Position numbers and translations under genes: made by a program. Shown in pieces: positions 48,633-56,408 of a DNA stretch of 64,000 nt. The first letter of the stretch is position 1. Every line of letters starts with the position of its first letter. A model generated the notes under the pieces. It made no database searches and was not told the DNA's origin. It saw only the letters and a list, made by a program, of their open reading frames with translations. Origin of the DNA: WHSW01 sp963842795 (GTDB lineage: Bacteria > Actinomycetota > Thermoleophilia > Solirubrobacterales > 70-9); contig CAWJHV010000014.1 in assembly GCA_963842795.1 (NCBI GenBank), positions 1 through 64,000 of the forward strand, in the 5' to 3' direction.

Positions 48633-50435
48633 GTGCTCGCCGAAGCGTTAAACCACCGAGTTTCCGGGCGGCCGCGGCTCGCCGTGGTCGCCGCTGCCCT
48701 GCTCGTGCTGATCGCCACGCTCGCGGCGGTCCTGCTGTGGCCGGCCGGGGGGCCGCCGAGCGCCAGCGCCCAGGCCGCGGGCGTGCGGCCGAACGTGATC
48801 GTCCTGCTCACCGACGATCAGGAGACCCGCTCGATGCGCGTGATGAAGATCGTCGGCAAGGAGCTGAAGCGCAAGGGCGTGACGATGAAGCGCTTCTACG
48901 ACAACTTCCCGCTCTGCTGCCCGGCGCGGGCGACGCTCCTCACCGGTCAGTACGCCCACAACCACCACGTGCTCTCCAACGTGCCGCCGGATGGCGGCTA
49001 CGGCGTCTTCAACGAGCTCCACGGCGACAACTACCTGCCCCTCTGGCTCCAGGGGGCCGGATATCAGACCTCCTACGTCGGCAAGTACGAGAACGGCTAC
49101 GCCGAGCCCGACGAGTACGGGACGGTGCCCAGCGACGTGCCCAAGGGCTGGAACGACTGGCACGTGCTCGCCCCGTCCCGGGCCCAGTACTTCAACTACA
49201 CGCTGAACGAGAACGGCGCCCTGCACGGCTACACGGACGCCGAGGAGGACTACAGCACCGACATCTTCACCAAGAAGGCGCGGCGCTTCATCCGCACGAA
49301 CGCGAAGGCCCAGACGCCGTTCTACCTCGAGCTCGGCTACGCGGCTCCGCACGGCGGCGGGGGCGGCGATCCGGGGCGCTCCTGCAATCGCGCCGCCGTT
49401 CCCGCTCCGCGCCATCTCGGCACGCTGAAGAAGAAGGCCAAGGGCCTCCTGCCGCCGTCGTTCAACGAGGCGGAGATCGCCGACAAGCCCACGCCGATCG
49501 CCGACAACGCGTCGCTGACCCCCGGACAGATCTCCGACACCCTGCGCAAGCGCCGGTGTGCCTGGGAGTCGCTGCTCGCCGTCGACGAGAGCGTCGGCAC
49601 GCTCATGAAGGAGCTCCAGCGGGACAAGGTGCGGCGCAACACCTACGTCTTCTTCCTCTCCGACAACGGCTTCATGCGCGGCGAGCACAGGATCCGCGGC
49701 GACAAGCGCTTCCTCTACGAGGAGTCGGCGCGGGTCCCGTTCATCGCCCGCGGCCCCGGTATCCCGCACGGCGAGAGCTCCGACGACGTCGTCGTCAACG
49801 CCGACCTGACCTCGACCATCCTCGAGCTCACCGGGGCGTCGCCGGGGGTGATCCAGGACGGCCAGTCGCTGATGCCCAGCCTCCAGGACCCCGACCTCGA
49901 GCGCGGCCGCGCGCTCCTGCTCGAGGCCTACGCGGGCGAGCCCATCCTCGGCGTGCGCACCTCCCGCTACCTCTATGCCGAGTGGGACACCGGCAAGCCC
50001 CAGCCCGAGAAGGAGCTCTACGACACCTATCTCGACCCCTACCAGCTGATCAACCTCGCCAATTCGGACGCCTACCAGAGCGTCGTCATCGAGCTCGGTG
50101 ACGAGCTCGACGAGTTGATCGACTGCTCCGGCGACAGCTGCCGGACCGCGCCGACCGGTCAGCTCACGTTCACCACCGGCGGCGGCAAGGCCGGCTGCGT
50201 CCTGCCGCCGGTCGTCGCCCACTACGCGACCTCGGCCGACAGTCGGGTGGTCGGCGTCACCTTCCGCGCCGGGAAGGCGTCGCTGGGCACCGACACGGTT
50301 GCGCCGTTCGAGGTCGCGGTGCCCGAGTCGGCACTGCGGGACGAGCTCCCCGATTCGGCCAAGGTGACCGCCGAGGCGCTGTTTGCGGACGGCAGGCGCC
50401 TGGCGAATTCTGCGGATCTTCGCGCGTGCAGATAA
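48633..50435 (+). CDS. Secreted sulfatase with C-terminal accessory domain
   Basis: A 600-residue sulfatase with a membrane anchor or signal segment (RLAVVAAALLVLIATLAAVLL). VIVLLTDDQETRS gives the first metal ligands; the formylglycine motif is CCPAR in PLCCPARATLLTGQYAHNHH; FFLSDNGFMRGEHR completes the metal site. The last ~95 residues form a domain like that of the 7.7 kb sulfatase: VVGVTFRAGKASLGTDTVAP and ADGRRLANSADLRACR. GTG 48633 is the best start, though the ribosome site is weak. It overlaps the next sulfatase by 10 bases. Confidence 0.92.
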   Translation: MLAEALNHRVSGRPRLAVVAAALLVLIATLAAVLLWPAGGPPSASAQAAGVRPNVIVLLTDDQETRSMRVMKIVGKELKRKGVTMKRFYDNFPLCCPARATLLTGQYAHNHHVLSNVPPDGGYGVFNELHGDNYLPLWLQGAGYQTSYVGKYENGYAEPDEYGTVPSDVPKGWNDWHVLAPSRAQYFNYTLNENGALHGYTDAEEDYSTDIFTKKARRFIRTNAKAQTPFYLELGYAAPHGGGGGDPGRSCNRAAVPAPRHLGTLKKKAKGLLPPSFNEAEIADKPTPIADNASLTPGQISDTLRKRRCAWESLLAVDESVGTLMKELQRDKVRRNTYVFFLSDNGFMRGEHRIRGDKRFLYEESARVPFIARGPGIPHGESSDDVVVNADLTSTILELTGASPGVIQDGQSLMPSLQDPDLERGRALLLEAYAGEPILGVRTSRYLYAEWDTGKPQPEKELYDTYLDPYQLINLANSDAYQSVVIELGDELDELIDCSGDSCRTAPTGQLTFTTGGGKAGCVLPPVVAHYATSADSRVVGVTFRAGKASLGTDTVAPFEVAVPESALRDELPDSAKVTAEALFADGRRLANSADLRACR

Positions 50436-52024
50436 CCCGAGCCCGCCTGGCGGCGCTGGTCGGCGTGGCGACGTGCGCTCTCGCTGTGGCGAGCGGCTGC
50501 GGCGGTGAGGATCCGAATCCGCAGGTGACCCCGGACCCGGCGTTCGGCGAGCAGCCGAACATCGTCTTCGTGCTCACCGACGACCAGGACTACACCTCAT
50601 TCAACCGGCGGGTCATGCCCCGCACCTACCGGCTCGTGGTCGACCCCGGCACCCGCTTCACCAACTACTACGACGCGACGCCGCTCTGCTGCCCGGCGCG
50701 CGCCGCGCTGCTCACCGGCCAGTACGGCCACAACAACGGCGTGCTCAACAACAAGCCCGGCTACGGGGCGCTGGAGCAGCCCGACGACGTGCTGCCGGTG
50801 TGGCTGCAGCGCGCGGGCTATCAGACCGCCAACGTCGGCAAGTTCCTCAACGGCTACGAGGACGCGGTGGACGACAAGGACGACGTCGCTCCCGGATGGG
50901 ACCGGTGGTCGGTCGAGAGCGGCAACGCCCGCGGCTACTACGACTTCACGCTCACCGTCGACGGCAAGCAGCGCAAGGAGCACTACAGCGGCGAGTACCT
51001 GACCGACGTGCTCACCCGTCGCGCCCAGGAGTACCTGCGCGACCTCGCCGGGCCGCAGCCGTTCTACCTCCAGCTGTGGCAGAGCGCGCCCCACGTCGAG
51101 AACCTGAACGCGAACAGCGGCGGCCCCTGCGGCGGGCAGGCGGTCCCGCCCCCGCGCGACCTCGGTCGCTTCGACACCGAGCAGCTCCCGCGGCTGCCCG
51201 GGGTGCTCGAGCGCGACGTCTCCGACAAGCCGGCGATCGTCAGCGGCCAGCCGCCGATCGACGCCGCCCGGCGCGCCGTGCTCCGCGACCGCTACCGCTG
51301 CCGGGTCGAGACCCTGCCCGCGGTCGACCGCGGGGTCGCCGGGGTGGTGCGGACCCTGCGCGAGACCGGCGAGCTCGACGACACGATCATCGTCTACGCG
51401 TCCGACAACGGCACCTTCGACGGCCAGCACCGGCTACCGGGGGGCAAGGGGCTCGCCTACGAGGAGGCCGCCCACCTGCCGTTCGCCGTCCTGGTCCCGC
51501 CGAAGTTCCGCGGCGGCTCCCCGGCGCCGGCGACGGTCGACGAGCTGGTCTCGAACATCGATTACGCGCCGACGCTCGTCGACTGGGCCGGCACCGAGAC
51601 CTGCCCGGAGGTCGGCGAGTGCCGGGTGATGGACGGGCGCTCGCTGCTGCCGCTGCTCACCGGGCTTGACCAGGAGTGGCCCGCCGATCGGGCGGTCGCG
51701 ACCGAGCTCGACCTGCAGAAGGACGAGGTCCAGCCGGGGCGCGGGATCTCGTGCTCCTTCGAGGGCGTGCGCCAGGACCGTTGGCTCTACGTTCGCCACA
51801 CCTCGCTGCCGGATCTCGGCACCGGCGCCTGCGAGGCGGCCGACACGGTCGAGGTCTACGACCACGTCCGCGATCCCTACGAGCTGCGCAACCTGGCCCC
51901 GCCGCCGCCCGATTCCCGTTCGGCGGCCACCGAGCAGCGGCTCTCGGAGCTCACCGACGAGCTCTCCGACTGCGCCGGGATCGAGGGCCGGGACCCCGAG
52001 CCGGCCAGCGGGCATTACTGCTGA
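50426..52024 (+). CDS. Lipoprotein sulfatase
   Basis: A 532-residue sulfatase. The signal ends in a lipobox (ALAVASGCGGED), so it should be lipid-anchored outside the membrane. IVFVLTDDQDYTS, the formylglycine motif CCPAR in PLCCPARAALLTGQYGHNNG, and VYASDNGTFDGQHRLPGGKG make the active site. It lacks the C-terminal domain of the other two sulfatases and ends soon after VEVYDHVRDPYELRNLAP. GTG 50426 lies inside the previous gene, so the pair is co-translated: one soluble or single-anchored and one lipoprotein sulfatase. Confidence 0.92.
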   Translation: MQITRARLAALVGVATCALAVASGCGGEDPNPQVTPDPAFGEQPNIVFVLTDDQDYTSFNRRVMPRTYRLVVDPGTRFTNYYDATPLCCPARAALLTGQYGHNNGVLNNKPGYGALEQPDDVLPVWLQRAGYQTANVGKFLNGYEDAVDDKDDVAPGWDRWSVESGNARGYYDFTLTVDGKQRKEHYSGEYLTDVLTRRAQEYLRDLAGPQPFYLQLWQSAPHVENLNANSGGPCGGQAVPPPRDLGRFDTEQLPRLPGVLERDVSDKPAIVSGQPPIDAARRAVLRDRYRCRVETLPAVDRGVAGVVRTLRETGELDDTIIVYASDNGTFDGQHRLPGGKGLAYEEAAHLPFAVLVPPKFRGGSPAPATVDELVSNIDYAPTLVDWAGTETCPEVGECRVMDGRSLLPLLTGLDQEWPADRAVATELDLQKDEVQPGRGISCSFEGVRQDRWLYVRHTSLPDLGTGACEAADTVEVYDHVRDPYELRNLAPPPPDSRSAATEQRLSELTDELSDCAGIEGRDPEPASGHYC

Positions 52025-52026
52025 TC

Positions 52027-52032
52027 TAATCT
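52027..52032 (+). promoter_or_regulatory. Leaderless-type -10 (TAATCT)
   Basis: TAATCT ends 6 bases before GTG 52039 and directly follows the sulfatase stop. No ribosome site is present, so the small HTH gene has its own likely leaderless promoter. Confidence 0.5.
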
Positions 52033-52038
52033 CGGTGC

Positions 52039-52335
52039 GTGACCCTTCTCGGGCTGCTCGTCGCCTGCGTCATGTTCGCGCTGCTGGTGCGGGCGTTCGT
52101 GCAGTCCTACGGCGAGCGGGCACCCGCCAACCCGAGGCTCGCGGAGTGGCCGGACGACCCCCGCCTCCTGACGGTCGACGAGGTCGCCGCGGAGCTGGAG
52201 ACGTCCCCCGGCGAGGTGATGGAGCTGGTCGAGCGCAACGCGATCCCGTTCTTCGTCGTCGCCGGGTTCAATCGCTCCAACGCCGAGCGCTATCGCTTCG
52301 ACCGCGACGAGATCGACGACTGGGTGATCGGCTAG
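52039..52335 (+). CDS. Membrane-tethered excisionase-type HTH protein, 98 aa
   Basis: An N-terminal membrane helix (LLGLLVACVMFALLVRAFV) and a short linker precede a MerR/excisionase-like HTH_17 domain: LLTVDEVAAELETSPGEVME then LVERNAIPFFVVAGFNRSNA and ERYRFDRDEIDDWVIG. The final RFxRDEIDxWI is the hallmark of these small DNA-binding domains. A DNA-binding head fixed to the membrane is unusual; it might act as a membrane-bound regulator or an adaptor that reads protein rather than DNA. It is convergent with the crotonase gene, overlapping by 4 bases. Confidence 0.75.
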   Translation: MTLLGLLVACVMFALLVRAFVQSYGERAPANPRLAEWPDDPRLLTVDEVAAELETSPGEVMELVERNAIPFFVVAGFNRSNAERYRFDRDEIDDWVIG

Positions 52336-53135
52336 CGGCCCGTCCACTCGGGCTTGCGCTTCTCGCCGAAGGCCCGGATGCCCTCGCGGAAGTCCTCGGA
52401 GGCGAAGCACGAGCGGCGAAGCTCGATCAGCTCGCGCTCGACCTCGGGCGCGAGCCGCGAGGCGCGGGCGATCGCCTCGATCGCCCGCTTGTTGCCCGTC
52501 ATCGACAGCGGGGCGTTGGCGGCGATCTCCGCCGCCAGCTCGAGCGCCGCGCGCTCGAGGCCGTCGCCCTCGACGACCTCGTTCACGAGCCCGACGCGTT
52601 CGGCCCGCGCCGCGCTCAGGTTGCGCCCGGTGAGGAAGAGGTCGCGCGTTTGGGCGATTCCGATCACATCGACGAAGCGCTCGAGCCCGGTGTGGGAGTA
52701 GATCAGGCCCAGCTTCGCCGGGGGCATGCCGAGCTTCGCCGCCTCGGCGCACACCCGCAGGTCGCAGCGCACAGCCAGCTCGAGCCCGCCGCCGAGGCAG
52801 TGCCCGTTGATCGCCGCCACCACCGGATAGGGGTGGGCGCTGACAGCCTCCATCGCGGCGTGGAACGGGTGGGCCACGAGCGCCTCGGCGTCCTGCTCGA
52901 AGCTCGAATCCGGGATCGCTCCGATGTCATAGCCGGCGGAGAACGCGCGCCCGGTGCCGGTGATCACCACGCAGCGGACCTCGATCCCCTCGGCGAGCTC
53001 CGGCAGGGTCGCCGCGATCGCGTCGAGGACCTCGTGATCGAGCGGGTTGCGCTTGGAGGGGTTGTTGAGCGTCAGCCGCGCGACGGCCTCGGCGGGCCGG
53101 TCGAGAAGCAGCTTGCCGGAGGCGAGCTCGGTCAA
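52332..53135 (-). CDS. Enoyl-CoA hydratase/isomerase-family protein
   Basis: A 267-residue crotonase-fold acyl-CoA enzyme. Oxyanion-hole segments RAFSAGYDIG and GHCLGGGLELAV are intact. The two catalytic Glu of true hydratases seem absent: the first site reads MPPAKLGLIYS, the second TRDLFLTGR. The PPAKLGxxYS pattern and the SEDFREGIRAFGEKRKPEW tail resemble methylmalonyl-CoA decarboxylase (YgfG/ScpB), which I suggest as an alternative. It is 3 bases from a biotin-carrier gene on the same strand, so an operon handling carboxylated acyl-CoAs is plausible. Confidence 0.85.
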   Translation of the reverse strand: MTELASGKLLLDRPAEAVARLTLNNPSKRNPLDHEVLDAIAATLPELAEGIEVRCVVITGTGRAFSAGYDIGAIPDSSFEQDAEALVAHPFHAAMEAVSAHPYPVVAAINGHCLGGGLELAVRCDLRVCAEAAKLGMPPAKLGLIYSHTGLERFVDVIGIAQTRDLFLTGRNLSAARAERVGLVNEVVEGDGLERAALELAAEIAANAPLSMTGNKRAIEAIARASRLAPEVERELIELRRSCFASEDFREGIRAFGEKRKPEWTGR

Positions 53136-53138
53136 CCG

Positions 53139-53354
53139 CTACTCGAGCACGACCAGCACGTCGCCCTCCTGAACGCTCTGCCCCTCCTTGCAGCGGATCT
53201 CGGCGACGGTGCCGTCGTCCTCGACCTCGACCGGCATCTCCATCTTCATCGACTCGAGGATGACCACCGTGTCGCCATCGGAGACCTGGTCGCCCACCGC
53301 GACCTCGACCTTCCACACGGTTCCGGTGATGTGGGCTTCGACCTCGATGCTCAT
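53139..53354 (-). CDS. Stand-alone biotin/lipoyl carrier protein
   Basis: A 71-residue biotin-carboxyl-carrier domain on its own. The biotin-accepting Lys is in ILESMKMEMPVEV (the canonical MKM), with the second half GTVAEIRCKEGQSVQEGDVL. Such free carriers serve acyl-CoA carboxylases or decarboxylases. It precedes the crotonase-fold gene by 3 bases on the same strand, and biotin synthesis genes lie 7 kb away. ATG 53354 has TATTCT 10 bases upstream and no ribosome site. Confidence 0.93.
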   Translation of the reverse strand: MSIEVEAHITGTVWKVEVAVGDQVSDGDTVVILESMKMEMPVEVEDDGTVAEIRCKEGQSVQEGDVLVVLE

Positions 53355-53364
53355 GCAGCGCGGG

Positions 53365-53374
53365 AGAATATCCC
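53365..53374. promoter_or_regulatory. Overlapping face-to-face -10 elements (AGAATATCCC)
   Basis: Minus-strand TATTCT (complement of 53365-53370) serves the biotin carrier; plus-strand TATCCC (53369-53374) lies 6 bases before the GT2 ATG. They share the TA at 53369-53370 in a 26-base divergent gap, repeating the layout at 33421-33430. Confidence 0.45.
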
Positions 53375-53380
53375 GGCCGG

Positions 53381-54058
53381 ATGACGAAGGTGTTGGCGAT
53401 TGTCGCCGCCCGTAACGAGGCGGACCGGATCGGGGCGACGCTCGACGCCCTCGCGGCGGCCTTCCCCGGGGTCGAGCTCTGGGTCGCCGACGACGCGTCC
53501 GGCGACGGCACCGCGGAGGTGGCCCTCGCCCACGGCGCCCGGGTCACGAGCAGGCGGCGCCCGCACGGAAAGGGCGCGAACATGACTGCGGCGGCCGAGG
53601 CGGCGCTCGACGGAGGCCCGCCCGACGGCGCGACCGTGCTCGTCTGCGACGGCGACCTCGGGGCCTCGGCGAGCGAGCTGTGGGGGCTGGTCGAGGCGGT
53701 CGAGGAGGGGCGCTGCGATCTCGTGGTGGCCGTGTTCCGGAGCCGGGTCGGCGGCGGCTTCGGCATCGCGCTGCGGTTCGCACGCTGGGCGATTCGCAGC
53801 CGCTGCGGATACCGGGCCGGGGCGCCGATCTCTGGACAGCGGGCGATGCGGGGAGAGGTCCTGCGTGCGGTGCTCCCGTTCGCCGACGGATACGGGATGG
53901 AGGTCGGGATGACGGTCGACGCGGTCCGGGCCGGCTACCGGATCGCCGAGCTCGAGCTCGAGCTCGAGCACCGGGCCACGGGGCGCACGCTCTCCGGCTT
54001 CCTGCACCGCGGCCGCCAGCTGCGGGATTTCACCCGCGCCTGGTGGGCGCGCAGATAG
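53381..54058 (+). CDS. Family 2 glycosyltransferase
   Basis: A 225-residue GT-A fold enzyme. It opens with VLAIVAARNEADRIGATLDA and the nucleotide-sugar motif VADDASGDGTAEVA; the DxD-like metal site is CDGDLGAS, and the acceptor region holds ISGQRAMRGEVLRAV. It has no membrane helix of its own, although the C-terminal RDFTRAWWARR is basic. The donor and acceptor are unknown. Thirteen bases separate it from glpK, so it may belong to a glycerolipid or glycolipid operon with glpK and plsC. Confidence 0.88.
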   Translation: MTKVLAIVAARNEADRIGATLDALAAAFPGVELWVADDASGDGTAEVALAHGARVTSRRRPHGKGANMTAAAEAALDGGPPDGATVLVCDGDLGASASELWGLVEAVEEGRCDLVVAVFRSRVGGGFGIALRFARWAIRSRCGYRAGAPISGQRAMRGEVLRAVLPFADGYGMEVGMTVDAVRAGYRIAELELELEHRATGRTLSGFLHRGRQLRDFTRAWWARR

Positions 54059-54071
54059 CGTTGCGCCCGGG

Positions 54072-55526
54072 ATGATCCTCGCCATCGACCAGGGGACCAC
54101 GGGCACGACCTGCCTCGTCTTCGACGGCGACGGGAAGGTCCGCGGTCGCGCCTACAGCGAGTTCCGCCAGCACTTTCCCCGGCCGGGCTGGGTCGAGCAC
54201 GATGCGAACGAGATCTGGCAGGTGACCCGGCGGGTCGCCTCGCACGCGCTCGCCGACGCGAAGGCGGACCCGGCCAGCCTCGACGCGATCGGGATCACCA
54301 ACCAGCGCGAGACCGTCGTCGCCTGGGACCCGGACACCGGCGAGCCGGTCCACAACGCACTCGTCTGGCAGGACCGCCGCACCGCGTCGCGGTGCGACGA
54401 GCTCCGCGAGGCCGGGCACGAGCCGCTCGTGCGCGAGCGCACCGGGCTCGTCCTCGACCCCTACTTCTCGGCGACGAAGATCGAGTGGCTGCTGCGCAAC
54501 GTCGACGCCGCGGCGGGCGCAGTCTTCGGCACGATCGACTCCTGGCTGGTGTTCAAGCTCACCGGCCGCCACGCGACCGACGTCTCGAACGCCTCGCGGA
54601 CGATGCTGTTCGACATCCGCAGGCGGCGCTGGGACCCCGAGCTCTGCGAGCTGCTCGGCGTCGACGCGGCGAAGCTGCCCGAGGCGCTGCCGTCGGCGGG
54701 CGTCTTCGGCACGACCTCGGAGTTCGGGGGCGAGGTCCCGGTCGCCGGGATCGCCGGCGACCAGCAGGCGGCCCTCTTCGGGCAGGCGTGCCACCGGCCG
54801 GGGATGGCCAAGAACACCTACGGGACCGGCAGCTTCGTGCTCCTCAACGCCGGCACCGAGGTGCCCGAGCCGGCGGAGGGGCTGTTGACCACGGTCGCCT
54901 GGGGGATCGGGGACGAGGTCACCTACGCGCTCGAGGCGGCGGTGTTCGTGACCGGGGCGGCGGTGCAGTGGCTGCGCGACGGGCTCGGGATCGTCGCCGA
55001 GGCGGCGGAGACCGAGGGCATGGCCGCGTCGCTGGACTCCAACGACGACGTGTACTTCGTCCCCGCGCTCACCGGCCTCGGCTCGCCCCACTGGGACCCC
55101 TACGCCCGGGGGACAATCGTCGGCCTCACCCGGGGCACCTCGCGAGCCCACCTGGCGCGAGCGGCGCTCGAGGGGATCGCGTACCAGACGGTCGATGCGG
55201 TCCGGGCCCAGGAGCGGATCGCCGACGAGCAGCTCTCGGAGCTGCGCGCCGACGGCGGCGCGGTCGCCAACCGCTGGCTGATGCAGTTCCAGGCCGACGT
55301 CCTCGGGGCGCCGGTGATCGTCCCCGCGATCGCCGAGACGACGGCGCTCGGGGCGGCCTACCTGGCGGGGATCGGGGCCGGCCGCTGGACGGCCGACGAG
55401 GTCGCGGGGATGTGGGGCGAGGCGGCCCGCTACGAGCCGGCGATGGCAGCCGACGAGCGCGAGCGCCTGCTGGGCCGCTGGGGCGAGGCGGTCGGCCGGG
55501 CTCGGGGCTGGGCGCAGCCCGAGTAA
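54072..55526 (+). CDS. glpK: Glycerol kinase
   Basis: A 484-residue FGGY kinase making glycerol-3-phosphate from glycerol and ATP. Motifs: LAIDQGTTGTTCLVFD (phosphate 1), NQRETVVAWD, FGTIDSWLVFKLTGRHATDV (FGGY signature 1), GIAGDQQAALFGQ, YGTGSFVLLNAG, and LTGLGSPHWDPYARGTIVGL. TAGCGT lies 10 bases before the ATG. plsC follows 28 bases downstream, so the two together feed glycerol into phospholipid. Confidence 0.95.
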   Translation: MILAIDQGTTGTTCLVFDGDGKVRGRAYSEFRQHFPRPGWVEHDANEIWQVTRRVASHALADAKADPASLDAIGITNQRETVVAWDPDTGEPVHNALVWQDRRTASRCDELREAGHEPLVRERTGLVLDPYFSATKIEWLLRNVDAAAGAVFGTIDSWLVFKLTGRHATDVSNASRTMLFDIRRRRWDPELCELLGVDAAKLPEALPSAGVFGTTSEFGGEVPVAGIAGDQQAALFGQACHRPGMAKNTYGTGSFVLLNAGTEVPEPAEGLLTTVAWGIGDEVTYALEAAVFVTGAAVQWLRDGLGIVAEAAETEGMAASLDSNDDVYFVPALTGLGSPHWDPYARGTIVGLTRGTSRAHLARAALEGIAYQTVDAVRAQERIADEQLSELRADGGAVANRWLMQFQADVLGAPVIVPAIAETTALGAAYLAGIGAGRWTADEVAGMWGEAARYEPAMAADERERLLGRWGEAVGRARGWAQPE

Positions 55527-55554
55527 CCCAGTCCGGCGGCGGGGGTAGGAGGGC

Positions 55555-56361
55555 GTGCGGGATCTCGTCCCGAAGCCGAACATGTCGGAGATCAAAGAGC
55601 AGCGATACAAGGACGACCGGCCGGCGGAGCTGTTCATGCCGGTGCACGAGTGGTCGCGCACCCACGGTCCGGGATGGGTCTACGAGCTGGTCCGGCTCAT
55701 CCTCACGCCGATCGCCGTCTTCCTCTACCGCACGCGGGGAATCTCGACCGGCAACGTCCCAGCGCAGGGGCCGTTCATCCTCGCTCCGAACCACTTCTCG
55801 AACATGGACCACTTCTTCACCGCCGTCTATCTGAAGCGGAAGGTGAGGTTCATGGCCAAGTCGCAGCTGTTCTTCCGCAACCCGGTGCTCGACTACATCT
55901 ACCGGGTCGGCGGCGTGTTCCCCGTCCGGCGCGGACACCACGACGACGAGGCCTTCGTCACCGCGCACGCGATCCTCGACCACGGCGGTTGCGTTCTGAT
56001 CTACGCCGAGGGCGGGCGCTCGCGGACCGGCAAGCTCGGCGAGGCGAAGCCCGGGCTGGGGCGGCTGGCGCTCGAGTCCGGCGTGCCCGTGGTCCCCGTG
56101 GCGATCCACGGCTCGCAGAGCGTCCGGGCGTGGAAGCGGCTCGTCTTTCCCAAGGTAACGATCCAGTACGGCGAGTCGCTGAGCTTCGATCGGGTCGCAG
56201 AGCCGACCCGCGAGCAGCAGCTGGCCGCGTCCGAGCAGGTCTTCGATCGCGTCAAGGCGATGTACGGGGTGCTCGACGAGCGCGGCCGGCGGGGGGCGAT
56301 CGAGGCGCTGCGGGAGGGCGCGAGGGCGAGCGCCGCCCCGAGCGCCCAGCCTCATACATAA
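55555..56361 (+). CDS. plsC: 1-acyl-sn-glycerol-3-phosphate acyltransferase family protein
   Basis: A 268-residue PlsC-type acyltransferase, acting at the inner membrane to form phosphatidate or a related lipid. The catalytic NH-x4-D motif is APNHFSNMDHFF; the substrate-binding motif is VFPVRRGHHDDEA with EGGRSRTGKLGEAKPG; and VPVVPVAIHGSQSV is motif IV. One hydrophobic segment (LVRLILTPIAVFLY) may dip into the membrane. GTG 55555 follows AGGAGG by only about 2 bases, an unusually tight spacing; ATG 55582 is a less likely start. Confidence 0.9.
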   Translation: MRDLVPKPNMSEIKEQRYKDDRPAELFMPVHEWSRTHGPGWVYELVRLILTPIAVFLYRTRGISTGNVPAQGPFILAPNHFSNMDHFFTAVYLKRKVRFMAKSQLFFRNPVLDYIYRVGGVFPVRRGHHDDEAFVTAHAILDHGGCVLIYAEGGRSRTGKLGEAKPGLGRLALESGVPVVPVAIHGSQSVRAWKRLVFPKVTIQYGESLSFDRVAEPTREQQLAASEQVFDRVKAMYGVLDERGRRGAIEALREGARASAAPSAQPHT

Positions 56362-56408
56362 GCCGGCTCAACGGCGCCGGGGCTCGGCTTCGTCCTTCGG
56401 ACTACGCC

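Noticed and set aside
56362..56408. Terminator between plsC and the lactonase gene (GTCC-TTC-GGAC)
   Set aside because: The stem is only 4 bp with a 3-base loop and no T-run, too weak to call.
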